DNA of 52,037 bases from Caldifarciminota bacterium (GCA_023129165.1 JAGMCL010000109.1:1-52037), one strand, 5' to 3'; positions 29,765-38,867 are shown, counted from the stretch's first letter. Notes: generated by a model from the sequence alone, not told the origin. Made by a program: numbers and translations.

Positions 29765-30946
29765 ATGGGTGAATTAAAGAGATTTTGGAAATTGGCGACT
29801 GATTTTGATGCTCCTTTAGAGAATTGCAAAGAGGAGATTGAAAAATTCCTTTTAGAGAGATATAAGAATAAGAGTAATTCAAGGATGTTGAAAATTTACT
29901 ATGCCTTGAAACCCTTGCTTCCATGGAGATTGCAGATTTCTTTAAGGAGAAGAAGAGCAAAATTTGTGCAGGATTCATTCCCTCATTGGCCAATTGAAGA
30001 AAAACTCGAAAATCTAAAGAGAAAGGTGTTAAAAAGCTCTTTAAAAAAAGATAATAACACTCCTTTTATATGGTTCTGGCCTCATGAAAAAAAATTCACT
30101 TTTGTCATCACTCATGATGTGGAAACTCAAAAGGGACTTGCAAATATTGAGAGAATTTGCGAGATTGAAAAAAAATACGGAATTAAGTCTTCCTGGAACC
30201 TTGTGCCTGAGCGATATTCTGTTGATCCCGGAGTCCTTGATAAGCTTATACGAGAAGGTTTTGAGGTTGGTATTCATGGATTTAAGCATGATGGGAAACT
30301 TTTCAACTCAAGGAAGATTTTTGATGAGAGGATGAAGAAAATCGAAAAATATGCCCTTGAATGGGATGCTGTGGGATTCAGAAGTCCAGCGACTCATCGA
30401 AATCATGAATGGATGAGGAATATACCATTTGAATATGATTCTTCTTTCCCGGATACCGACCCCTATGAACCTCAACCTGGTGGCTGTCTCTCCATTTTCC
30501 CATTTTTCATAGGGAATCTTGTCGAACTTCCAATCACCCTTGCACAGGATCATACACTTTTTGAGATTCTCGAATATAAAGATATTTCTATTTGGAAACA
30601 AAAAATTGACTGGATTGAGAAGATGAACGGAATGGCTCTTGTGATTGTTCACCCGGACTACATTGAAGTAAGCAGAAAAGACAGCCCCGGTGAGATTAGC
30701 TTTGCTATCTCACGAGGCAAGTATCCGATTAAGTATTATGAGGAGCTGTTAAGGTATGTAAAGAATAAGAGCAATTGCTGGTATTCTTTACCCCGAAATG
30801 TAGCGCGATGGTGGAGAAAAAGGGATAAATCAGAAATTAGGTTTAATAAAAATGGAAAGCCTTATATTGAAGGTCCTGCAGCCAAGGATGGCGCTATCGC
30901 CTGGGCTAAACTTGTAAATGACAGGCTTGTGCTTAGTCAAGTTTAG
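29765..30946 (+). CDS. Polysaccharide deacetylase family protein
   Basis: FVITHDVETQKG...EGFEVGIHGFKHDGKLF...GFRSPATHRN. Confidence 0.85.
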   Translation: MGELKRFWKLATDFDAPLENCKEEIEKFLLERYKNKSNSRMLKIYYALKPLLPWRLQISLRRRRAKFVQDSFPHWPIEEKLENLKRKVLKSSLKKDNNTPFIWFWPHEKKFTFVITHDVETQKGLANIERICEIEKKYGIKSSWNLVPERYSVDPGVLDKLIREGFEVGIHGFKHDGKLFNSRKIFDERMKKIEKYALEWDAVGFRSPATHRNHEWMRNIPFEYDSSFPDTDPYEPQPGGCLSIFPFFIGNLVELPITLAQDHTLFEILEYKDISIWKQKIDWIEKMNGMALVIVHPDYIEVSRKDSPGEISFAISRGKYPIKYYEELLRYVKNKSNCWYSLPRNVARWWRKRDKSEIRFNKNGKPYIEGPAAKDGAIAWAKLVNDRLVLSQV

Positions 30947-31050
30947 GCACGAAGAGCAGAGAGTAAAGAATAGGCAGTAAGGAGTCCCAGTGGAATAGTT
31001 AAATCATTCCACGGGATAAATAGGGAGTGAGAAGTGATGAGAAAAATAGA
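30945..31050. repeat. Heptamer-type repeat remnant interrupted by a palindromic element (CCCAGTGGAATagttaaatcATTCCACGGG)
   Basis: gaagagc agagagt aaagaat aggcagt aaggagt | palindrome 30986-31015 | gataaatagggagtgagaagtga. Confidence 0.7.
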
Positions 31051-31139
31051 ATATAAGGGATTAAAGTGATTAAAGGTATAGAAATCACGGTTGTTCGTAA
31101 AAGGGGGAAGGATGCAGGTGCTGTTTATGGATTTCATAT

Positions 31140-32504
31140 TTGTGTGAATCTAAAATGATGCTTATTATTAGTGATATATTTGTTGTCACTATAGCATTTT
31201 TCCTTACAGTCCTTTTGCGGTTTGGGGGTGTCGTTGATGTTGTCAAGCACCAGTGGTCTACGCTCATCTTCCTATATATTATTACCCTTGGCCTTTTCTA
31301 TTTCCTTGACTTTTACAACCGCAAAATGTACGCGAGGAGATTGCAGCTCTCCTTTGGGCTGATTCGTGCTTGGATCGCAATTGTTTTCATTTACCTAATA
31401 GTTGGTTTTTTGACCCGATTCAGCTTTCTAATTGACAGTCGTATATTTATTGTGGTTTATGGATTGTTCTTTCTTCTTCTACTTCTTGGTTTCCGTATCT
31501 TTCTGGTTCCTAAATGGTTTGATATTTATTATTCCAAATCCGACAGGAAAATTCCCTGTATATATTTGGGTCCCAAAGAAAGGTTTAAAAGAGTTAAGGA
31601 TTTTCTTCAGAATAATCCATTTCTTGGCATTGGCCCTGTGCTTGTAGGCAATGATTACGGTGATTTAAGGGATGATTACAGTGATATAAGGGATGATTAC
31701 AGTGATAAGGAGGTATTTTTATGGAGTGATGCAAGTGACTTTGAGATGTTGTACAAACAGATAAAGTCATTTGTGAGGATGGGACGGAATCTACAGGTTG
31801 CATCAAAACTCTTTGACGAATTGAACCTGAACTGCGATTGGTATCGCATTGATTCTGTGCCAGTTTATACATTTCGGCAGAAGAACTGGAGTTCACTCCG
31901 TCCATTTTTCAAAAGAGTCATCGACATAGTTGGCTCGTTCCTTGCACTTGTTATCTTATGTCCGGTATATGGTGTGTTTGCACTTGCAGTAAAATTAGAT
32001 TCCCCAGGTTCCGTTTTCTTCAAACAACGCAGATGTGGATTAAAAGGCAAAGAATTTACCTTTTTTAAGTTTCGGTCGATGTTTCAACAACAGACTGAAG
32101 ATAAGGAACGTGTAGAAGAATTCAAAAACTATATAAATAATAGGGAAGATAAGGGGAAAATTGTCGATTCAGAAAACATCACAAGGGTTGGCAGAATCTT
32201 GAGGAAGACTACTATGGATGAATTACCACAGTTCTGGAATGTTTTAAAGGGAGAGATGAGTCTGGTTGGACCACGACCGGGAATAGATTATGAGGTTAAA
32301 CACTATAAGAACTGGCACAGAGATAGACTTATGGTTAAGCCCGGAATGTCTGGGCTCTGGGCAGTTTACGGAAGAGGAAACACGCCATTTGACACCTCAG
32401 TATTTCTCGATATCATGTATATCACAAATCGCTCTACTTCTATGGATATAAAGCTCATTTTTCAGATTATTCCTGTGGTGGTGTTTGGGAGAGGAGCGTA
32501 CTAA
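31140..32504 (+). CDS. Undecaprenyl-phosphate sugar-1-phosphate transferase
   Basis: KRVIDIVGSFLALVIL...SPGSVFFKQRRCGLKGKEFTFFKFRSM...DELPQFWNVLKGEMSLVGPRP. Confidence 0.95.
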   Translation: MCESKMMLIISDIFVVTIAFFLTVLLRFGGVVDVVKHQWSTLIFLYIITLGLFYFLDFYNRKMYARRLQLSFGLIRAWIAIVFIYLIVGFLTRFSFLIDSRIFIVVYGLFFLLLLLGFRIFLVPKWFDIYYSKSDRKIPCIYLGPKERFKRVKDFLQNNPFLGIGPVLVGNDYGDLRDDYSDIRDDYSDKEVFLWSDASDFEMLYKQIKSFVRMGRNLQVASKLFDELNLNCDWYRIDSVPVYTFRQKNWSSLRPFFKRVIDIVGSFLALVILCPVYGVFALAVKLDSPGSVFFKQRRCGLKGKEFTFFKFRSMFQQQTEDKERVEEFKNYINNREDKGKIVDSENITRVGRILRKTTMDELPQFWNVLKGEMSLVGPRPGIDYEVKHYKNWHRDRLMVKPGMSGLWAVYGRGNTPFDTSVFLDIMYITNRSTSMDIKLIFQIIPVVVFGRGAY

Positions 32505-32567
32505 GGAAAGATTACAATGATTTTTTGTAAATTGATTACGGTGATAATCAACTAGAAGGGAGGGACT

Positions 32568-33569
32568 ATGTTCAAGATTGGCGTTGTTGGTTGTGGGTAC
32601 TGGGGTCCTAATCTTGTAAGAAACTTCTTGGGACATCCCTCAGTTGAAAAGGTCTTCTGCTATGACAAAGATAAAAGAAGGCTCTCTTTTATTAAAAGGC
32701 AATTTCCGATGGTCGAAGCCACTGAAGATTTCAATGAAATGGTGAAAAATCCAGAGATCGATGCTATCGCCATAGCAACCCCTGTCTTTACCCATTTCCC
32801 AATCGCAAAAGAGGCAATTGAACAGGGAAAAGATGTGCTCATTGAAAAACCACTCACATCGAAGAGCAGTGAGGCAGAGTTACTTATCGAATTGGCAGAA
32901 AAGAAGAGGAAGACAGTTATGGTTGACCATACCTTCATATATACAGGTGCTGTAAAAAAGATAAAGGAGATCATATCAAATGGGGAAATCGGAAATATTA
33001 TGTATTTCGACTCTGTCCGAGTTAACCTCGGTTTATTTCAGCATGATATAAATGTCGTTTGGGATTTGGCCCCTCACGATATTTCCATTATGGATTATAT
33101 TATAGATGAAACTCCAAAAGCGGTTTCGGCAATTGGAATAAACCACTATAATCAGTTTGAGGATGTTGCATATCTTACCGTTTATTTCAATGGGAAAAGT
33201 CTGGCGCATTTTCATGTAAACTGGCTTGCACCTGTAAAGGTAAGAAACATTCTCGTTGGTGGCACGAAAAAAATGATATTATATGATGATACAGAACCAA
33301 GTGAAAAGGTTAAAGTATATGATAAAGGAGTAGAGGTGATAACAAGGGAAGGTGTCTATGAGACGCTTATTCAATATCGAACTGGAGATATGTATGCGCC
33401 AAAACTCGACACAACAGAGGCACTTACAGGGGTTGTGAACGAATTTCTCTCCTCCATAGAAGAAGATAGGCCTCCCTTAACAGATGGATTAACGGGATTA
33501 AATGTGGTTAAAATTCTTGAAGCATCTGAGCAATCCATAAAAAATAACAGCAAGATTGTTTACCTGTAA
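32568..33569 (+). CDS. Gfo/Idh/MocA oxidoreductase (WbpB-like)
   Basis: GVVGCGYWGPNLVRNF...VLIEKPLTSK. Confidence 0.9.
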   Translation: MFKIGVVGCGYWGPNLVRNFLGHPSVEKVFCYDKDKRRLSFIKRQFPMVEATEDFNEMVKNPEIDAIAIATPVFTHFPIAKEAIEQGKDVLIEKPLTSKSSEAELLIELAEKKRKTVMVDHTFIYTGAVKKIKEIISNGEIGNIMYFDSVRVNLGLFQHDINVVWDLAPHDISIMDYIIDETPKAVSAIGINHYNQFEDVAYLTVYFNGKSLAHFHVNWLAPVKVRNILVGGTKKMILYDDTEPSEKVKVYDKGVEVITREGVYETLIQYRTGDMYAPKLDTTEALTGVVNEFLSSIEEDRPPLTDGLTGLNVVKILEASEQSIKNNSKIVYL

Positions 33570-33574
33570 GATTT

Positions 33575-34051
33575 ATGAAATACCAAAAGATTGCTTTCAA
33601 TGTTAAACTTGGGAAAAATGTAAGAATATACGATTTTGTCAACCTATATGGTTGTGAAATTGGGGATAATTCAAAGATAGGTACCTTTGTAGAGATTCAG
33701 AAAAATGTAAAGGTCGGAAAGAACGTGAAAATATCAACACACACATTCATCTGCGAAGGAGTAACCATAGAGGACAATGTGTTTATCGGGCATAATGTAA
33801 CTTTCATCAATGATAAATACCCTCGTGCAACGACTGAGAGCGGGGAACCTCAGACCGAGGCAAATTGGAAGGTTATTCCAACATTGGTTAAGAAAAGTGT
33901 ATCAATTGGCTCAAGCGCCACGATATTATGTGGGGTGACAATAGGTAAAAATGCGATAGTTGGGGCGGGTGCCGTAGTCACAAAAGATGTTCCTGATAAT
34001 ACGATTGTAGCTGGAGTTCCAGCTAAGATAATAAAAGGTGGTGTCAAATAG
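33575..34051 (+). CDS. Hexapeptide acyltransferase (WbpD-like N-acetyltransferase)
   Basis: Hexapeptide repeats; HNVTFINDKYPRAT...GVPAKIIKG. Confidence 0.9.
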   Translation: MKYQKIAFNVKLGKNVRIYDFVNLYGCEIGDNSKIGTFVEIQKNVKVGKNVKISTHTFICEGVTIEDNVFIGHNVTFINDKYPRATTESGEPQTEANWKVIPTLVKKSVSIGSSATILCGVTIGKNAIVGAGAVVTKDVPDNTIVAGVPAKIIKGGVK

Positions 34052-34088
34052 AATATGAAAGAATATGAAAAACCACAGAGGTCATTCA

Positions 34089-34117
34089 CCCCGTTAGATA
34101 GTAAACATCTAACAGGG
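34089..34117. repeat. Palindromic element CCCCGTTAGATagtaaacATCTAACAGGG; near-identical copy at 34379-34407
   Basis: Both copies preceded by GAGGTCATTCA and followed by CAGGGA. Confidence 0.9.
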
Positions 34118-34481
34118 CAGGGAGTAAATTTAATTCTCTGTGTTCTCAAAAAACAAGGACTAAGGTTAACCACAGATAAATAAAAAACTTTGAAGTAAGA
34201 AACAATCAGTGTAAATCAGCATTAATCTGCGTCAGCGAAAATAGAAGTCATCCGTGTTAATCAGCGTCAAAAAAACAGAGAAATATAAGGTAAAGTGATT
34301 AGTCTTATCCGTGAGATTCCGTATCCTTTCCATACAGATTATGTGGAATGGATATTGAGATGTATAAGAGGTCATTCACCCCGTTAGATAGTAAACATCT
34401 AACGGGGCAGGGAGGGGAGGGGCTTTATTACTCTATAATCCTCTGTGCACTCTGTGGTTGATATTTAACACAACGTGTTAA

Positions 34482-35735
34482 TTGATGGGAGGGATTATGA
34501 AGGTAAATTTCTTAGACTTAAAAGCCCAGTATTTATCTATTAAAGAAGAAGTCGACGAAGCTATCCAAAACGTTTTGCTTGATTCTGCTTTTACAGCAGG
34601 ACCCTATGTAAAATCATTCGAAGAAAATTTTGCCAGAAGACATAATGCTAAATACTGTGTGGGGGTTAATTCTGGCACATCTGCACTTCATACTGCTTTA
34701 GTGGCTCTTGATATTAAAAATGGGAATGATGTTATAGTACCAACTAATACATTCTTTGCAACTCCGGAAGCAGTTAGTCTCGCAGGTGCAATCCCAGTAT
34801 TTGTGGACTGTGAGCCAGTTTATTACAATATTGATATTAATCAAATAGAAAAATCAATTACAGATAAAACTAAAGCAATTATCGCAGTTAATCTGTATGG
34901 GCAACCCGCTCAACTTGATAAAATCAAAGCAATTGCTAAAGAAAATAATCTGATTTTAATTGAAGATTGCGCTCAATCACATATTTCTGAGTATTTACCC
35001 CGTGGAATAAGTGATAAAGAAAAGAACCCAGACAATAAGGGTAACAATATTCCACCGGGTTCACCCTGTGGAATAAATAAAGAGAATTCAACTCAAACAA
35101 ATATTATATCTATTCCACAGGGTAAAGGTAAATCCGTTGGTACATTCGGTATTTGTGGCTGCTTTAGCTTTTACTGTGGGAAAAATCTTGGTGCTTATGG
35201 GGAAGGTGGTGTAATTATAACCAATGACGAAAATTTATATAAGAAAATGATGATGATCAGAGACCATGGTATGTCTCAAAAATATCATCATGAAATTATA
35301 GGGCACAATTACAGAATGGCAGGGTTGCAAGGCGCTATCCTTGATGTAAAACTGAAATATTTGGATGAATGGACAGAAACTCGTAGGAAAAATGCTGAAT
35401 TATACAGACAGTATTTAAAAGATTGCAAAGAAATTGTATTGCCAGGGGAAATGTCTAATGCTAAGCATGTTTATCATCTATTTGTAATTCGTACCCAAAA
35501 AAGAGACGGATTAATGAATTTTCTGAAAAAAAACCAAATATTCGCAGGAATGCATTATCCTATTCCCTGTCATTTACAAAAAGCATATAGTTTCTTAGGC
35601 TACAAAAAAGGGGATTTTCCAGTTAGTGAGAAATACGCCGATGAGGTTTTATCCCTGCCTATGTCAGAGCAGTTAAAAGAAGACGAAATCAAATATGTAT
35701 CGGAAAAGATAAAGGAATTTTTTAGTATGTTTTAG
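34482..35735 (+). CDS. DegT/DnrJ/EryC1 aminotransferase (WbpE-like) with a 43-aa in-frame insertion
   Basis: GVNSGTSALHTALVAL...EDCAQSH...SVGTFGICGCFSFYCGKNLGAYGEGG; insertion at 34994-35122. Confidence 0.93.
   Translation: MMGGIMKVNFLDLKAQYLSIKEEVDEAIQNVLLDSAFTAGPYVKSFEENFARRHNAKYCVGVNSGTSALHTALVALDIKNGNDVIVPTNTFFATPEAVSLAGAIPVFVDCEPVYYNIDINQIEKSITDKTKAIIAVNLYGQPAQLDKIKAIAKENNLILIEDCAQSHISEYLPRGISDKEKNPDNKGNNIPPGSPCGINKENSTQTNIISIPQGKGKSVGTFGICGCFSFYCGKNLGAYGEGGVIITNDENLYKKMMMIRDHGMSQKYHHEIIGHNYRMAGLQGAILDVKLKYLDEWTETRRKNAELYRQYLKDCKEIVLPGEMSNAKHVYHLFVIRTQKRDGLMNFLKKNQIFAGMHYPIPCHLQKAYSFLGYKKGDFPVSEKYADEVLSLPMSEQLKEDEIKYVSEKIKEFFSMF
34994..35122. repeat. Double palindromic element inside the aminotransferase CDS
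   Basis: TTACCCCGTGGAATA (34995-35009) / TATTCCACAGGGTAA (35111-35125), with inner TATTCCACCGGG (35048-35059) and CACCCTGTGGAATA (35062-35075). Confidence 0.85.
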
Positions 35736-35765
35736 AGCCAATTACAGAAAATATGAAGATTTAAT

Positions 35766-35850
35766 TATGACCTTAATCTTGAGTATCATACTCATATCTG
35801 TTTATATCCCCGTAGATAGCTGGCAGAACGATTATACGAAAAATATCTCA
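35766..35850 (+). pseudogene. 5' fragment of a wzi-like gene
   Basis: TLILSIILISVYIPVDSWQNDY mirrors LLILAITSISIPIDSWQNEM at the start of the intact gene at 36352. Confidence 0.65.
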
Positions 35851-36052
35851 ATAAAAACTTCATTCCTATAACCACCATTAACTTATTATCGATAATTAGG
35901 TAGTGAATAAACAATGGAAGCGAAATTGAGGGCAAGCTCGCATTTTATCCTGAACGTGAATTTTACTTCTCACTTGCACTTTTTTTAATTAACTTTGTTA
36001 TCTTATTATCGATAATTAGGTAATGAACCAACAAGGTTTATAGAAAACGGCA

Positions 36053-36346
36053 ATGACTGATGTAAACGAGTTAATGAGACTCTTTAAGGCGGTCGCAAAT
36101 AAACGAAGATTGGAAATAATTAGGCTCTTATCCTCGAAAGGTGAGAAAAATGTCTCGGAAGTGGCGGAATGTATGGATATTTCTATAATGAGTGCATCTC
36201 GACACCTCCTACAGTTGGAGAGAGTAGGGTTGTTAAAGAATCGTCAACAAAGCCTCTGGATATACTATTCCATCAACGATAAACCTTCACCCATTGCAAA
36301 AAACGTATTGCAACTGATTACAGAAAGTAAAACTTTGATGAAATAA
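36053..36346 (+). CDS. ArsR-family HTH regulator
   Basis: LMRLFKAVANKRRLEIIRLLSSKGEKNVSEVAECMDISIMSASRHLLQLERVGLLKNR. Confidence 0.9.
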   Translation: MTDVNELMRLFKAVANKRRLEIIRLLSSKGEKNVSEVAECMDISIMSASRHLLQLERVGLLKNRQQSLWIYYSINDKPSPIAKNVLQLITESKTLMK

Positions 36347-36351
36347 GAGCT

Positions 36352-37806
36352 ATGTTTGCATTGTTAATTCTCGCAATAACTTCCATCTCTATCCCGATAG
36401 ATAGTTGGCAGAATGAGATGGTGGATGAACTTCGTGTAAGGGGGATGTATCTCACTAAATTTACTGGGGTAAAGCCTTATTACACTGGAAGATTTGAAAT
36501 CCCAGAAAGAGAATTAAAAAATGTGGAAAATTGGCTTCTTTCAAGGATAATGAGTGAAACACGCTTTCTCGAGGCTGCCTGGGTGTATGATACGATTAAC
36601 ACTGCAAGAGTAAAAGTAAATATATTTTATGAGGATGAATACTTTAACCTTTTCCTGCAACCCATCTTCAAGGTAGGAAAGGATAGTCTACATCCAAGAA
36701 AATTATTTAAGGATATCGTGGCAGCGGATTATGAGAGGGCATATATAAGGTTCTCCCCTGGTGATTTCAACCTCCTCATAGGAAGAGAGAGAATCTCACT
36801 TGGACCATCTCCCTATGATAATCTTCTGCTTTCTGGAAAGGGAATTCCTCTTGATATGATAATGGGTTCATACGAATCTCATTTCTTCAAACTTACTATG
36901 TTATTTTCAAGATTAGAAGACATATACGATAAAGAGGTGGATTTTGTTGGGGATACAACTACCTATAAGACAAATCAATTCAGGTATATCACGATAAAGA
37001 GAGTCGATTTTTCATTGAAAGACCTGTTTGAATGGGCTGGGTTGGACTTGACACATTTTGTTGATGCAATGAGCTTGGGTTTTTCAGATGTGTGTGTCTT
37101 CGGGGGTGAAAATGTCTTTCCCGACCTTTATTATCTAAATCCACTGACCCTGGGCTATTTAAGTCAATGGACAAGAGGAGACGACTCGAATACCCTGTGG
37201 TGTCTTGATGGACGTATAGACTTTAGAGGTTTGTCTTTTTACGCACAGTGGCTGATTGATGACTATCAATATTCAAAGGACATAAACGCTGAACCGAACC
37301 ACACAGGATGGAATTTGGGTATTCAATCAGCAGATCCATTTGGATTAAAAAACTCTTTTATCACAGCAGAATACTCCAGGGTATCGAGATGGACATACAC
37401 CTATTTTCGCCCCGTTGGAAGGTATAACTACTATGAGCTTCCACTCGGGCATCCCGATGGTCCTGGTTTTGATAAAATATCATTCAGAACGGTATATCAT
37501 CTAAATAGAAACTGGGATATAATCAGCAGATTTAGTTACAGACGCAAGGGGGAGACTAATATTGAGACTCTTTGGCCAATACCAGAGATGCCAAGGGTAC
37601 CGGGTACATTCTTCCCCGATAACAATTTTTTAAGTGGAGTAGTCGAGAGATCAATGGATTTTAGATTTGGCCTGAGATATTACAGACTTCCTCAGGTTTC
37701 GCTTCATACTGAGATAGGTTACTCAACGGTTGCTAATTACCAACACATAGAGGGAAAGAGAAAGGGATTTCTTGCAATCAATATGGGAATTTCGCTTAGA
37801 ATATGA
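36352..37806 (+). CDS. Capsule assembly Wzi-like outer-membrane protein
   Basis: Beta-barrel-like; SRVSRWTYTYFRPVGRYNYYELPLGHPDGPGFDKISFRTVYHLNRNWDI. Confidence 0.75.
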   Translation: MFALLILAITSISIPIDSWQNEMVDELRVRGMYLTKFTGVKPYYTGRFEIPERELKNVENWLLSRIMSETRFLEAAWVYDTINTARVKVNIFYEDEYFNLFLQPIFKVGKDSLHPRKLFKDIVAADYERAYIRFSPGDFNLLIGRERISLGPSPYDNLLLSGKGIPLDMIMGSYESHFFKLTMLFSRLEDIYDKEVDFVGDTTTYKTNQFRYITIKRVDFSLKDLFEWAGLDLTHFVDAMSLGFSDVCVFGGENVFPDLYYLNPLTLGYLSQWTRGDDSNTLWCLDGRIDFRGLSFYAQWLIDDYQYSKDINAEPNHTGWNLGIQSADPFGLKNSFITAEYSRVSRWTYTYFRPVGRYNYYELPLGHPDGPGFDKISFRTVYHLNRNWDIISRFSYRRKGETNIETLWPIPEMPRVPGTFFPDNNFLSGVVERSMDFRFGLRYYRLPQVSLHTEIGYSTVANYQHIEGKRKGFLAINMGISLRI

Positions 37807-37854
37807 GGTATAAAAATAGCTAATGCCGAATGACTAATACCTAATTTTATAAGA

Positions 37855-38226
37855 TTGAAGGAAAAAGTAAAAGATAAAAGTTTTGGTTTTATGTCGTTGC
37901 CGTTTGGTCTAATTTCCGTGATCTATATTGCCCTAATTTTCATTCTTTCGGGTATTTCGGGGGAAATTGAATTGATAAAGAGGTTTAATCCGCTTAGTCT
38001 GCTGCATATCCCCTTATATGGTTTATTAACGTTTTTTCTTATATGCACCTTCTGGCAAAAGGGCAAAAAGTTATTAATTCTTGCAATTTTTATTGCTCTT
38101 TTGGTAGCGATTTTTGACGAACTGAATCAGATTCATATACCAGGAAGAATGGCATCAGGATGGGATGTGGTGATGGATGCGGTGGGGATAGGGATGGTGA
38201 TGTTATGCGTAAGGCGTAGAGCGTAA
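37855..38226 (+). CDS. VanZ-like membrane protein, copy 1; last codons run into the heptamer array
   Basis: DELNQIHIPGRMASGWDVVMDAVGIG. Confidence 0.85.
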   Translation: MKEKVKDKSFGFMSLPFGLISVIYIALIFILSGISGEIELIKRFNPLSLLHIPLYGLLTFFLICTFWQKGKKLLILAIFIALLVAIFDELNQIHIPGRMASGWDVVMDAVGIGMVMLCVRRRA

Positions 38227-38367
38227 GGCGTAGAGCGTAATGCGTAAGGCGTAAAGCGAGGAACATGGGGAGTAGGGCGTAAGGCGTAGAGTGTAGGGAG
38301 TAAGGCGTAGAGTGTAGGGCGTAAGGAGTAGGGAGTAGGGAGTAAGGCGTAGGGCGTAAAGCGAGGA
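38207..38367. repeat. Heptamer array A, 23 x 7 nt in register (GCGTARR, GAGTARG, GTGTAGG variants)
   Basis: gcgtaag gcgtaga gcgtaag gcgtaga gcgtaat gcgtaag gcgtaaa gcgagga acatggg gagtagg gcgtaag ... gcgtaaa gcgagga, directly before ggattATG of the four-helix gene. Confidence 0.95.
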
Positions 38368-38372
38368 GGATT

Positions 38373-38756
38373 ATGAGGGGCGATTTAAAAGGATATAAAG
38401 ATTTGGATGTTTATCAATTGTCTTACAAAATGGCTATTGAGATATTTGAAGAAACAAAGAATTTTCCTAAAGAAGAAAAGTTTTCGTTGACTGACCAGAT
38501 TCGCCGTTCCTCAAGGTCAATAGCGAGTAACATTGCTGAATCATGGGGTAAACGAATGTATCGTAACCATTTTGTAAACAAGCTCAGCGATAGTTATGCA
38601 GAGGCCAATGAGACCCAGACCTGGCTCGACTTTAGCCTTTCGCATAGCTATATGAATAAAGAAAGGTATGACTATTTCACTGATAATTATGACCATATAA
38701 GTCGAATGTTGTTTAATATGATGAAAAATCCTGAAAAATTTCTTTTAAAGTTATGA
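38373..38756 (+). CDS. Four-helix bundle protein (S23/IVP family), copy 2
   Basis: YKDLDVYQLSYKMAIEIF...FSLTDQIRRSSRSIASNIAESWGKR. Confidence 0.92.
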   Translation: MRGDLKGYKDLDVYQLSYKMAIEIFEETKNFPKEEKFSLTDQIRRSSRSIASNIAESWGKRMYRNHFVNKLSDSYAEANETQTWLDFSLSHSYMNKERYDYFTDNYDHISRMLFNMMKNPEKFLLKL

Positions 38757-38802
38757 TCTTTTATGCGATATACCATACTTTTCACATTTCTCTATTGTAG
38801 TT

Positions 38803-38867
38803 GCTCTTTACGCATTACTCTATACTCCTTACGCAAGATTAAATGTGCATACTGCTTACTGCATACT
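38803..38867. repeat. Heptamer array A' in inverted orientation, plus three GCATACT/GCTTACT heptamers
   Basis: gctcttt acgcatt actctat actcctt acgcaag = reverse complement of GCGTAAG/GAGTATA/GAGTAAT/GCGTAAA; then gcatact gcttact gcatact. Confidence 0.9.

Noticed and set aside
30041-30652. Minus-strand and alternate-frame ORFs inside the deacetylase gene
   Set aside because: Shadow ORFs of a well-supported + strand gene
38207-38367. CRISPR array
   Set aside because: Unit is 7 nt with no spacers; no cas genes in the window
38373-38756. 23S rRNA intervening sequence within an rRNA gene
   Set aside because: No rRNA-like sequence around any of the four four-helix genes
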